Positions 23,895-34,740 of a stretch of 64,000 nucleotides of DNA are shown here, one piece after another. The stretch spans positions 11,592,001 to 11,656,000 of the forward strand of contig NC_079878.1 in the NCBI RefSeq assembly GCF_029227915.1, in the 5' to 3' direction. Position numbers and translations under genes: made by a program. The notes under the pieces were generated by a model, which worked only from the letters and a program-made list of their open reading frames with translations, was not told the origin of the DNA and searched no databases. Position 1 is the first letter of the stretch. Every line of letters begins with the position of its first letter. This DNA comes from Hydractinia symbiolongicarpus (taxonomy: Eukaryota > Cnidaria > Hydrozoa > Anthoathecata > Hydractiniidae).

Positions 23895-24540
23895 CATGTA
23901 GGTGTCCAATAGATAAATATAATACCCCCTCCCCCGAAATTCTCCCTTCGTACATATATTTCTTGCGTCAGTATTTCATGCATTCTTGTTGGCCTGTTAG
24001 TATAGAGTATTAACGTTGCTTTGTAGGGGATTGGCAGAGCAACCGTATTTTTAACATGTGTATGAATGCCGTGTATAAAGTTTAAGCTAATGAATAAGTT
24101 TTGGCTACAAACGTAGATTTTAAAGGGACCATTATTATTCAGTTTGGGATAAGAGCTTTTAATCCTGTCTTCCGCAATCAGATTTTTACCAACTAGAAAC
24201 TGCAGGCTGTAGCTATCTAGCTGTTAGCTACCTCTGGCTAAAAAGTGAAACTAGCCAAATACAGTTGGCTGTAACAAAGTCTTCAAATAAGCTTTCTAAT
24301 GCTAAATACAGTTTCATACCTACGCCTTTTACTGTAATATAAACTTTGTCAAAAGTGTAAAGTTTATTAAATCAATATGAGAAAAAGTGTCGATTACCCT
24401 GTGATACTAGGGATTTTTTAACGCAATTAACTTCATAAAGACATAGGATGTGCTTGTGTTGTAGGATGTGCTTTTATTTAACCTGACGATGCAAATATTT
24501 CAATAACTTAGTGCACTGACATTGACACTCTTCATGGTAA

Positions 24541-24706
24541 GTTACGTGTAAAATAATTGATGAAAGGACGATGTCTTTAATGAATGATTGGAAAAACTGA
24601 AATGTATTTATAATGGGGAACAAAATTTGTCCGCTGCGTTGAGAATAAGTTTAAGACATCCTTTCATCCGGTCAAGACATCCTATCATCAATTACTTAAC
24701 ACGTTA
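24541..24706. repeat. Imperfect inverted repeat, about 165 bp
   Basis: The left side 'acgtgtaaaataattgatga' with 'aggacgatgtcttt' pairs with 'aagacatcctatcatcaatt' and 'acttaacacg' on the right. A second 'gacatcctttcatccgg' copy lies in between. MITE-like. Also present at about 29903-30067. Confidence 0.6.
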
Positions 24707-25097
24707 AGTCACACTGCGCATTGAAGGGAGACATGTTGTTTCAGCACATCATGGAATACCATTATGCGTGAAATGACAACGCCCTATCCACGTTTCGCTT
24801 CTATTGTGGTGCAAGGTTTTTCGTAAAGTGGATTATTTTTTAACAATTTCAAAATTCCTTTGAAACAAATTAGAAACTTTTTTGCTAATTTTTAACTTTA
24901 ACAGTAAGGTTTCAAAAGTTTTCAAGTAAAAACGACTGAAGGAATTATTTAGTGACGTGCATTTGCCTCTGGCACACCATTTTTAATGCTCCATTTAAAA
25001 AAATAAAAAAAATTGCATGAAGTGATACCATAAAAAATATAAATATATAGCTGGGAAATATGGTAACCCGTCCTGGCAGATTTTTTTGCTTTCAATA

Positions 25098-25216
25098 TTG
25101 CTTCCCGTAAAACCTTCTTTCGTGTCAAACCTTCCTTCGTGTGAAACTTTGCTTCATATCAAACTTTGCTTCCCGTCAAACCTTGCTTCCTGTCAAATAT
25201 TGCTTTCTGTCAAACT
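25098..25216. repeat. 17-bp minisatellite, seven units
   Basis: Seven degenerate copies of ttgcttcccgtcaaacc in a row, no gaps. Same array in unit 2 at 30460-30578. Confidence 0.85.
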
Positions 25217-25629
25217 GGTGGGCAAAGCTTACAAAATCTTTTCGCAACTGGCTTAAAAAACCTTTCCATGCAATAACTTGAGAGAAAAACCGTGAAGCTA
25301 AAACAAAAGTATTAAACTTTGCATTTAAGGAAATAAATTAGTAACACAATCAGAAAACTAGAATTTTTGTATTAACGGGACTGTCCCTTCTGTTGAAAAT
25401 ACACAGATTTAATCAAGAGGTCTTCATGTGATATTCCCTTAAGTGATTTCCGGAACAGGAACAGATCTTTGCATGGGGATTTTTATATAAATTGTTTATA
25501 GTTTGAATTTAGTTTTAAAAAGTTCCTTTTTTTGAACAGGGAACACGTCTCGCTAGGCGCGAAAATAGAACGTTTTTCCTGAAAGAAATCTTTCATTTTG
25601 TGTTGTGCTATTTGTGTATGAAGGCAAAA

Positions 25630-25751
25630 GAATTTGGTAGGAAGTATAAAGCTGTTTTACCAAGCTTTGGTAGAAGATTTGGAGTTCCAACAAAAATGGC
25701 CGCAATTAATCTGGGTTTTAGACAAAGAGACAAAAGCAACAGATCAGTAAC
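25630..25751 (+). pseudogene. Truncated copy of gene A last exon
   Basis: Identical to 19551-19672, including the stop codon. It lacks the acceptor and the first half of exon 6. It marks the left breakpoint of the tandem duplication. Confidence 0.85.
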
Positions 25752-27222
25752 TTTATGAATATTATTTGAAAATTGCATTTGCTAGATAAATCTTTCTACT
25801 AGTTTTCCTGTCTTTTAATTTTTTTACCTTTCCCGAATTTCCTAATTATGCCAAACTCAATTTAAGCAGTCGATATTAAAATCGATTCTTATCCCTAAGT
25901 TCCTTAACAAAAAGGTAGAACAAATGACCTAATTTCGTAAATATTTCTGTTTGTTAAGTGCCTCCATTCGAAGCAGAAGGTTACGGTCAAACCCTTAATA
26001 TAGCCGAGCTTTCCAAGAATAGTCTCGTTTTCAAAATAATTATTATCTTCAAATCTAAATAAAATCCAACCAGATTATTATATTGCTCTAAAAACTTCAT
26101 TTTTCTCGTGGTAATTTAATATTCTATCCGAATATCCTTATTTGAAGAGCACAGAACAATTATAAAATTTGGGATGACGTCATAATTATTAAAATCTATG
26201 AAATTCGGAAAAGGTATATTTTGTATTTTTAAGTTTTTCAATAAATGAGTAAAATGATTGAATAAAGGAATACTGCATTACGATGTTAAAAAATCTGATT
26301 ATAATATGATTTTTTTAATTTTTTCTTTAACTAATTTCAAAAGCACTATTTTAGAGCGCAAAATTGGGCGAAAGAATGGAAAATGTACTTTCTTTTCTCA
26401 AAAACAACAAAGACTGATTAGGTACGGAAAAGAGTCGTTAATATCGAATTTCACGTGCTTTTTGACGTCGCCACGGGTTTGTACGAAATATCGCAATGCA
26501 GCGTTTGTTCCGCTTTTGCACAAGAATAGCTAGAGAATATTTGCACAAATACTGCCAAGTAAATTTATAGACTGTTGTATAAAAGTTTGCGATGTCACAG
26601 CAGAATTTGCGAGAGAGGTTTATGTGAGACCGCGTGAAACATTTATATTCATTGTTATATGTGCATATGCATATTTGATGACCCAAATAATCCAAACAAA
26701 TATGTTTACCATCCCCGGCAAACGTCGGAAACGAAGATTTTAAAAGTATTAAATCCCTGAATTGCGAATGTATCAAAGAGCTTTAAAACAAACATGTGTT
26801 TTTTTTCTTTCATGACATGACAAGAATAGGAATTTAAATGACTACTAAGGAATACCTATAAGTCACAAAGTTATTGTTTATTGCTTCTTTAGTATAACGT
26901 TGTGTGACATAAAACAAAGCATGCAGAAATGGTTGATCGTTTCTCCACAATGTCACGTCTTTCTTTTACTTTGCCGGGTAAATCTGTATCACAATCAATT
27001 CGTCCATAGCTACGCTCAGTCACCATTGTGGCTCATAGACGAACATAGGGACGTTCGACGAAATATCCCCGCATTGCTATGTCTTGCATTCTGGTTCGTC
27101 ATTTAGCGGGAGTAATAAAATTACCTTGTGGAAGGGATTAGTCTACAGAAGCAAATGACTTTAAAGTCACTTGCTTCGCCTAAGATAAATAAAACACTGT
27201 TTTTTACAAATCGAAACGGCAT
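25752..27222. other. Non-coding part of tandem unit 2
   Basis: Copy of about 19935-21275 followed directly by the flank of the (GAA)n array. ORFs at 26258, 26438 and 26900 are not supported by splice sites or conserved frames. Confidence 0.5.
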
Positions 27223-27600
27223 AGAAGAAGAAGAAGAAGAAGAAGAAGAAGAAGAAGAAGAAGAAGAAGAAGAAGAAGAAGAAGAAGAAGAAGAAGAAGA
27301 AGAAGAAGAAGAAGAAGAAGAAGAAGAAGAAGAAGAAGAAGAAGAAGAAGAAGAAGAAGAAGAAGAAGAAGAAGAAGAAGAAGAAGAAGAAGAAGAAGAA
27401 GAAGAAGAAGAAGAAGAAGAAGAAGAAGAAGAAGAAGAAGAAGAAGAAGAAGAAGAAGAAGAAGAAGAAGAAGAAGAAGAAGAAGAAGAAGAAGAAGAAG
27501 AAGAAGAAGAAGAAGAAGAAGAAGAAGAAGAAGAAGAAGAAGAAGAAGAAGAAGAAGAAGAAGAAGAAGAAGAAGAAGAAGAAGAAGAAGAAGAAGAAGA
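27223..27600. repeat. (GAA)n microsatellite, 126 units
   Basis: A pure 378-bp GAA/TTC array at the same relative place as 22038-22252 but 163 bp longer. Unit 2 keeps about 60 extra bases before the array that unit 1 lacks. Confidence 0.97.
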
Positions 27601-27639
27601 ATTCAATTGTAAAATGTTTTGATTTTTCTACTATTTCAT

Positions 27640-28200
27640 TTAGGATAAGGCTGTCTATAGCTTTTGCATTCATTAGCATTTGTGCTTTAGCATTGTCAGA
27701 GAAAGTAGAAAAGGATCTTACAGACGAAGTCACGGATGCCAAAGACCCTGCTCTCTACAAAATATGATTTATGATTTACTCACGATTACGAGCTTATCTA
27801 TACTCTTAGGTGGTCCCCACAAAAAACACTACAATTCTGTGACTACTCATTGTTATTGTTATTGAACGATACAACAAAACATCCTATCGCCTTTGTGGGA
27901 GAAACACCTAAAATATCCAAAAGCAATTCTGTTTCCGCAAACATGTCTATATAGAAAAGCACGCACGCACGTTTTGTGTGTGGTGAACGTATTTGTAACA
28001 AGAACACTCACTTCTGTTTGAGACGTGGATGTTACAAGGAGAGATATTATGGAGTATGTTGGCTTCGCGTGTGCAACAAGTTTAACTCACTTTTGCTACC
28101 GTCGAAGATGCTAAGACAGGAAACTGTACGTGTATTGAGGATGATACGTCTGCCTAAGAAATAACTATCGATATTGTCGCGGAAATATTAAACGCAAACA
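27640..28200 (+). pseudogene. CRR pseudogene psi-b
   Basis: Copy of psi-a in tandem unit 2, with the same ATA in place of the start codon, missing donor and broken exon 3. It also has a small insertion near 27876. Cysteine-module pieces (ERICNKNTHFCLRRGC) persist. Confidence 0.85.
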
Positions 28201-28449
28201 ATAATTGACAAATTCTAGTTGTTCTCTTGTAGCTTTGTTGTAAAGCGTAGAATGAGAATAGCATTGATATCTTAGGCAGTTGTCTAGTTGAGCGATTGCT
28301 GTGCTTGAACGACTTTAGTAGCTTAAATGGGAGCTTTAAATGACTACTGACACTAGGAAACCCTTCGCAGGACCCTCGTTGATAGCAGTATCAATAGTAA
28401 CTCAAGAGGTCACCATGTGTGAATAATTGCATTAAAAAAATTCGTTTAA

Positions 28450-28728
28450 TTGTTGATGATATTTTGTTTATTCACTAATGAAAAAAATTGGCAAATTCTA
28501 GCAGACGTTCAAAACACTGATATTGAGCACGTTGTTCCTTCACTTATTTTTTGGTTCTTTCTTGAACTTGCTAAACAGAATGGTCAGCGCAATGTCTTAA
28601 AGTGGTACAGAAAGCAATTTCCGCAGTGCAGAGGAATCAATACGAGCATGAATCTCAGGAAAATCATGTCCGTGCTTTTTGCATATTGTGCACGTACTTT
28701 ATATGTTCAAGACTTTTCGGTTTTATAG
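28450..28728 (+). CDS. Unrecognised ORF, possible gene-A-like exon (unit 2)
   Basis: Copy of 23084-23365 with several replacement changes (for example L to Q in KQNGQRN) but no stop until a TAG near the end. See the unit 1 entry. Confidence 0.3.
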   Translation: MLMIFCLFTNEKNWQILADVQNTDIEHVVPSLIFWFFLELAKQNGQRNVLKWYRKQFPQCRGINTSMNLRKIMSVLFAYCARTLYVQDFSVL

Positions 28729-28852
28729 TAGGTGTTGATCTCACCTAAAAATATGGCGCTGTACATGCAGGTAAATCTGATAAGACCAATCACAAAAATT
28801 AGTGGTGTGACGTGGTTCAAAAGTTACGTTGTGGTGGGATAATTGTCCTAAG

Positions 28853-29263
28853 AAAGGAGCTAAATTTCTGGGTATTAAGATAGAGAAAAAAGAAAACGAG
28901 GTACTTCTTTTGTTCGATCAAATTTGCTAGTTTGGCACGACGACGCTAAGTCTAGCCAGAGCGTGGTACAAATCATTAACATGATGCCATTGTTTATCTC
29001 TATTTGTCATGTCACACAATGTTATGCCATACGATTGTACCGGGCGATTACTGTACCCACGCAATCGATCGATTGCTATTTGGATAGAACGTCTATCCAT
29101 TCCACGATATTTACAACACTTGGGGAGCCAACGTGCACAACGTTTAGTTATGCTCAATCTAATACCCCACAAAAATTGTGAAAATTTCTCTGGTTTGCCT
29201 CTAGGTGCAGCTGCTATAAAGAGAAGAGATAAATTAACCGGTATTCTGAACCTAAAAAATTGA
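28853..29263 (+). pseudogene. Gene-A-like exon fragments (unit 2)
   Basis: Copies of 23487-23534 and 23836-23894, the latter again ending NLKN then TGA. A 3-bp insertion near 29136 lies between the fragments. Confidence 0.45.
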
Positions 29264-31003
29264 CATGTAGGTGTCCAATAGATAAATATAATACCCCCTC
29301 CCCCGAAATTCTCCCTTCGTACATATATTTCTTGCGTCAGTATTTCATGCATTCTTGTTGGCCTGTTAGTATAGAGTATTAACGTTGCTTTGTAGGGGAT
29401 TGGCAGAGCAACCGTATTTTTAACATGTGTATGAATGCCGTGTATAAAGTTTAAGCTAATCAATAAGTTTTGGCTACAAACGTAGATTTTAAAGGGACCA
29501 TTATTATTCAGTTTGGGATAAGAGCTTTTAATCCTGTCTTCCGCAATCAGATTTTTACCAACTAGAAACTGCAGGCTGTGGTTATCTAGCTGTTAGCTAC
29601 CTCTGGCTAAAAAGTGAAACTAGCCAAATACAGTTGGCTGCAACAAAGTCTTCAAATAAGCTTTCTAATGCTAAATACAGTTTCATACCTACGCCTTTTA
29701 CTGTAATATAAACTTTGTCAAAAGTGTAAGGTTTATTAAATCAATATGAGAAAAAGTGTCGATTAACCTGTGATACTAGGGATTTTTTAACGCAATTAAC
29801 TTCATAAAGACATAGGATGTGCTTGAGTTGTGGGATGTGCTTTAATTTAACCTGACGATGCAAATATTTCAATAACTTAGTGCACTGACATTGACATGGT
29901 AAGTTACGTGTAAAATAATTGATGAAAGGACGATGTCTTTAATGAATGATTGGAAAAACTGAAATGTATTTATAATGGGGAACAAAATTTGTCCGCTGCG
30001 TTGAGAATAAGTTTAAGACATCCTTTCATCCGGTCAAGACATCCTATCATCAATTACTTAACACGTTAAGTCACACTGCGCATTGAAGGGAGACATGTTG
30101 TATCAGCACATCATGGAATACCATAATGCGTGAAATGACAACGCCCTATCCACGTTTTGCTTCTATTGTGGTGCAAGGTTTTTCGTAAAGTGGATTATTC
30201 TTTAACAATTTCAAAATTCCTTTAAAACAAATTAGAAACTTTTTCGCTAATTTTTAACTTTAAGAGTAAGGTTTCAAAAGTTTTCAAGTAAAAACAACTG
30301 AAGGAATTATTTAGTGACGTGCATTTGCCTCTGGCACACAATTTTTAATGCTCCATTTAAAAAAATAAAAAAAATTGCATGAAGTGATACCATAAAAAAT
30401 ATAAGTATATAGCTGGAAAATATGGTAACTTGTCCTGGCGGATATTTTTGCTTTCAATATTGCTTCCCGTAAAACCTTCCTTCGTGTCAAACCTTCCTTC
30501 GTGTGAAACTTTGCTTCATATCAAACTTTGCTTCCCGTCAAACCTTGCTTCCTGTCAAATATTGCTTTCTGTCAAACTGGTGGGCAAAGCTTACAAAATC
30601 TTTTCGCAACTGGCTTAAAAAACCTTTCCTTGCAATAACTTAAGAGAAAAACCGCGAAGCTAAAACAAAAGTATTAAACTTTGCATTTAAGGAAATAAAT
30701 TAGCAACACAATCAGAAAACTAGAATTTTTGTATTAACGGGACTGTCCCTTTTGTTGAAAATATACAGATCAATTTAATCAAGAGGTCTTCATCTGATAT
30801 TCCCTTAAGTGATTTCCGGAACAGGAACAGATCCAATTTTGCATGGGGATTTTTATATAAATTGTTTATAGTTTGAATTTAGTTTTAAAAAGTTCCTTTT
30901 TTTGAACAGGAAACACGTCTCGCTAGGCGCGAAAATAGAACGTTTTTCCTGAAAGAAATTTCTCATTTTGTGTTGTGCTATTCGTGTATGAAGGCAAAAG
31001 AAT
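29264..31003. other. Non-coding end of tandem unit 2
   Basis: It contains the inverted repeat (about 29903-30067, lacking 8 bases relative to unit 1) and the 17-bp minisatellite (30460-30578). No gene seen. Confidence 0.55.
30460..30578. repeat. 17-bp minisatellite, seven units (unit 2)
   Basis: Counterpart of 25098-25216. Unit number unchanged. The 62-codon ORF here is a product of the repeat. Confidence 0.85.
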
Positions 31004-31070
31004 TGCAACTGTTTAATGTTCGTTTTGCTTATATTTAGCCAACACCCGTGATAGAATTTACAATTGTCAT

Positions 31071-31768
31071 TTAGTAAGGCTTAAATCGTCGAAGTTTGTT
31101 GTAATAACATCGGTAGCTACTTTTTCGGTAGACAGATCTTCCGCAATAGCCGTACAATTTTTTGCTGTAACAACGACGTTGGTGACAGAAATGTGTACGC
31201 TTGTGACAAACACCATATCCACAGACTCTGTACCATTTTTTCAAATAGCATCTGCGTTTCCAACAGAATTGAGTGTGTTTATTACAAACACCATATCCGC
31301 ATATGCGATACCATCTCTTTGAGTAGCATCTTCTCTTCCAGCAAAACTGAGTACGCCTGTTACAAACACGGTGGCCACAGATACGGTAATGCCTCTTTGC
31401 ATAGACACGTCTTCGGAAGCAGAAGTGACTTCTGATGTTGTAGATTTTTTTTCCGCAATAACGATAGTATTTTCTGCTGTAAAGTTTGTTTCGGTAGCAA
31501 TAGTGGGTTGCAGAGCTATATCGCCTGTATGGTCCGCCTATGAGAAGAAAAGTAAGATAAGTTCTAATAACTATTTAATTCTACTAGGTATTGCCACCAG
31601 AAGACACTGAGGAAATTTCCTATAAAAAGTGCAAACAAAGAACTTACATCTTCTGTAGTGAGTAGGATCTTCAAGATCAATTGATTCGCTGGTGTTATCC
31701 TGTTCTACTTCTTCTGCAAGCGCAAAAGCGCAAATGCCGATCAATGCAAGAGCTATGTACAGCTTCAT
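31071..31768 (-). CDS. CRR copy 1: secreted Cys/Tyr/Arg-rich repeat protein, 3 modules
   Basis: Coding exons are 31768-31648 and 31537-31071 (minus), with a phase-1 intron (gtaagt...tag), giving 195 residues. Residues 1-18 (MKLYIALALIGICAFALA) are a signal peptide. An acidic propeptide follows (EEVEQDNTSESIDLEDP) and ends in Tyr-Arg-Arg just before the first mature Cys, a probable dibasic processing site. The mature part has two degenerate two-Cys modules, three full 26-residue modules with spacing C-x4-C-x6-C-x4-C-x8, and a two-Cys end (FKPY). It has 18 cysteines, very many Arg, Lys and Tyr. A non-coding first exon ends at 31855 (donor gtaagtgcat). Function unknown: a peptide precursor or a cross-linked structural protein. 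Confidence 0.88.
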
Positions 31769-31912
31769 TCTCTATGAAAAATGTCGTTGTATAACAATAA
31801 CCGTCGTGTAACACTGGATTTCTCCCTAGTTAAAGAATAAGTAGATGCACTTACCTGTTTCTATACTTTTGCCTCTCAGGGACACAATGTAAAACTGCAT
31901 GATATTTTCCCC

Positions 31913-31920
31913 GTTTTATA
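31913..31920 (-). promoter_or_regulatory. TATA box of CRR copy 1
   Basis: TATAAAAC on the minus strand, about 60 bases upstream of the end of the non-coding first exon. A conserved 'catgcagttttacattg' follows, likely near the transcription start. Copies 2 and 4 share this layout. Confidence 0.65.
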
Positions 31921-32401
31921 CCTTTTTAAAAAGTGCTTAATCATGAAAAGATAAAATAAATGAAATAAAATATTTACCGCTAATTATATCAGCACATGCT
32001 TTAATGAGGCTATCAAGACCACAGTTCCATTTTAGACGTATTGGAAACCCATTGATATCAATTGTCAAGGGAAGAAAATATTTTAAATAAACGCAGGGCA
32101 GGAAGTGACACTTGTCTAATTAAAGGTTTTTTTCGTTAACGGTGTAATGCACGCAGGAAAGATTATCTTTAAAAGAAAATTGAAGAAAAGTTTGACAGCG
32201 GAATATTGATTTTTCTAATAAAGGGTGGTGATATGATAAACATTTTTCTTCCATGTCGCTTACAGACTACATCTGTAGCTAATATTCTAACAACAGTGCG
32301 ATCATTGTCGTTGTTCGACATCTATTTAAATGATTAAGTACTATTTTTTCCGATCTAAAATAAAAATGCAGCTTAAATATTCTCGATTGATTTAATTTTG
32401 C

Positions 32402-33364
32402 ATCTATTTATATTTTTTTTTTATTTATCAGAATATTTATACAGGATATGTACATTTCAGTTTTAAAAAACTGCTATAAATATGTGTCCTGTTTAAAATA
32501 TAAAAGTAATGATTTAAAAAATAAATTATATATAAAATAAACTATTCAAAAGAAAAATATTAATATAATAGACAGAGAAGATTATAAACATACCCAAACA
32601 GACTATATCTAAACAAATGTGAGAGAGAAGGGTAAATTTACTAAGTATATATTAAAAATAGAAAACTATAAATGATAACTCTGCGCACATGTTATATAAT
32701 ATAATATGTTCTTCAAAATAAATAGTTAGATAGATTGAAACGAATGTGAGAAAATAAAATGTTGAAAACTAATACGAGACCAAAAATAGAGAGCTGTTGA
32801 TAAAAAAGAAAATTAAGAACTACCGTAAAAATATTAGGTAAATAATAATCTAAAATACGAAATCTTTGATCTTTTGATTAAAATCATTCACATTTGTCGC
32901 TTTTCGTACATCTAGTGGCAAACTATTATATATTTTCGCTCCCATATAACGAAAACTGCCTCGTGTTACTTCCAATTTGATTTTTGGAATCTTCAGCAAA
33001 CAGTTTTGGTTTCTCGTGCATTTGGAGTGAGAATTTAATTCTTTCATGTTACTACATGTTTCACCAGCAATGCATTTCTTCACCGTTTTACAAGCATGCA
33101 AAATAACAGTGTAAGTTGATTTGATGTTTGCGTTTTTGGTTATCTGTTTTGCACGACTGTCCAGAGAATTCAATTTATTTATTTCGGTTCTTGACAAGTT
33201 TAAATTTATGATACTGTTGAAAACTACCAGTGGTATAATCATAGAGTTGTAAATTGTTGTGGCAGTATTATTGTCCATGTTCTTTCTCAGATTTTGTAAC
33301 AGACGTAAACGAGAAGAAGCTTTTTTATATGCTTTGTTGAAGTTATCTGATAGAGTTAGATAGA
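32402..33364 (-). mobile_element. 5'-truncated non-LTR retrotransposon (LINE) fragment
   Basis: The minus-strand ORF ends with a LINE reverse-transcriptase C-terminal pattern: KAYKKASSRLRLLQNLRKN, then TIYNSMIIPL, DSRAKQI and finally GSFRYMGAKIYNSLPLDVRK. This is typical of the RT tail of Jockey/CR1/RTE-like elements. The catalytic core is absent. The 3' end (near 32402) is A-rich on the minus strand. The paralogous segments at 39300 and 50170 lack it ('gttgcatctaaaa' is continuous there), which defines the insertion. Confidence 0.85.
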
Positions 33365-34502
33365 GTCTCAACTTGCAACCATTAGGTCAGTAATGCTAGG
33401 TTTAGCAAGGGATAGGATAGCCAGTGATTTTCAAGTCGATTTAATCAAATGTTCTAAGATCGAAAGTCCTAAACTCTTGACCCGTCCCAATTGTTTCTGA
33501 TATCAGTGCGAATATTTTTCAAGAATTTCGGGACTGTCATGAAGGCAGACGTGGATTACTTTCGCGTGTACGCCGGAAAATGTTACTATCAAATTTTGCA
33601 AAAAAAGCAAATCTGTAGACTGCTGTTTGCGGAACCTTTATCATGTATGAAAAATGGCGATAAAACAGCTATTGGTTTATTGTGTTTTATTGTAGTTATT
33701 TCTTGTAAAAGTATTTTACTTTTTCAAACGGAGAGAGAAATTGACTCGCTAACGCTTTGTATGCGAAATGCATACCTCTTAGATATGCATAATTTTGTAA
33801 ATTCATTGCACTGATCGGTCACCATCAGCTGATTTAAGACTATCCAGTCCCTATGTACGCCCTAGTACGCCTTTCACCTTCCAAAATTAGAAAGGAAAAC
33901 TAATTTATCTAAAAGTGCTGAACCGTCACAAATTCAACCGTCACAAAGTGAGAAAATATCACTTTTGGTTGTTTGAATCAATTAATCTGCGCTCTTTGAG
34001 TGCTAAAACTAATAGTATTTTTTATGATCCAATTATTCCAAAAAAAACAGTTGTGGTATTGTAATGTTGATGAAACAACCATGTGTCATTTCGACGTCTG
34101 GTCACCAATCATGACATGTTTTACATATTAAAATATCCAGTACGAGATAAGTAGATTCGTTTTATCATTAGCTAACCATTAATACATTTATTTTACATTG
34201 TGGGGTAACTTTTTTAGAATGTCAAGGATGGTCTTTTTGTAGATACAGACAATAGGTTCAAATAGGTCAAGCAGTATATTGCCGTTAAACTAACGCACTC
34301 ATCTAGGAACTTTAAGCAATTGTAACGTATGCCAGAAACTGTCGTTACCTCCTAACATGCCTTCTTTAGTGACAGAAATGAATAATGACTTGATCACTAA
34401 TTAACGATACTACTCACTAAAAAGTGACAAAGTAATCAATTTTTTACGCTGATTCAGTTTGTTATTAAGTTTTTGTGTCGTTAAATATTTCTGTTCATAT
34501 AG

Positions 34503-34600
34503 GTGAATATTTATCATAGCACATCCGTATTTTATTCTCAATAGAGAATGAAATACGGATGTTGAGAATGAAATACGGATGTGCTATGATAAATATTCAT
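34503..34600. repeat. Near-perfect hairpin, arms about 37 bases
   Basis: 'gaatatttatcatagcacat' with 'ccgtatttt' is mirrored by 'aaatacggatgtgctatgat' with 'aaatattc', around a short loop that repeats part of an arm. It is absent from the equivalent place upstream of copy 2. Probably a small foldback insertion, together with the tRNA-like sequence next to it. Confidence 0.7.
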
Positions 34601-34649
34601 CTATATGCATACACACCATCCGGATAAACTATCTGAGTTCATCGCTATC

Positions 34650-34740
34650 ATATTGCCGCACGTAGTGTAGTGAGTTCGTCTGCGGCTCCCAGTTCTGGGG
34701 ACCGCGCATCGAATCCCGCTCACTGCTTGGCAGTATGTTA
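34650..34740 (+). repeat. tRNA-like SINE fragment
   Basis: A-box-like 'tagtgtagtgag' and B-box-like 'gcatcgaatcccgc' are spaced as in tRNA-derived SINEs. A clean cloverleaf is not seen. Confidence 0.4.

Larger units (their letters stand above)
19551..25629. repeat. Tandem duplication, unit 1
   Basis: This segment recurs in the same orientation at 25630-31003. The 3' junction is visible: '...gaaggcaaaagaa' is followed here by gene A exon 6 sequence (start of unit 2), but after unit 2 by different sequence. Unit 1 holds about 250 bases (about 19690-19935) and about 740 bases (about 21276-22011) absent from unit 2. Confidence 0.92.
23895..25629. other. Non-coding end of tandem unit 1
   Basis: No supported gene. 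It holds an inverted repeat (24541-24706) and a 17-bp minisatellite (25098-25216). Confidence 0.55.
25630..31003. repeat. Tandem duplication, unit 2
   Basis: Second copy of 19551-25629 in the same orientation. It opens with the last 120 codon-frame bases of gene A exon 6 (25630-25751) without upstream exons, so this is a truncated exon, not a gene. It then continues with the palindrome-end sequence and the whole unit. It ends at 31003, where the 3' flank of CRR copy 1 begins. Confidence 0.92.

Noticed and set aside
23561-23983. 140-codon minus-strand ORF (and 178-codon version in unit 2)
   Set aside because: The homologous sequence in the palindrome supports coding on the plus strand instead (AAAIKRRDKL frame).
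25098-25216. CRISPR-like array
   Set aside because: Seven head-to-tail 17-bp units without spacers in a eukaryotic context; a minisatellite.
27121-27742. Long ORFs of poly-Ser, poly-Glu, poly-Phe
   Set aside because: Same microsatellite artefact in unit 2.
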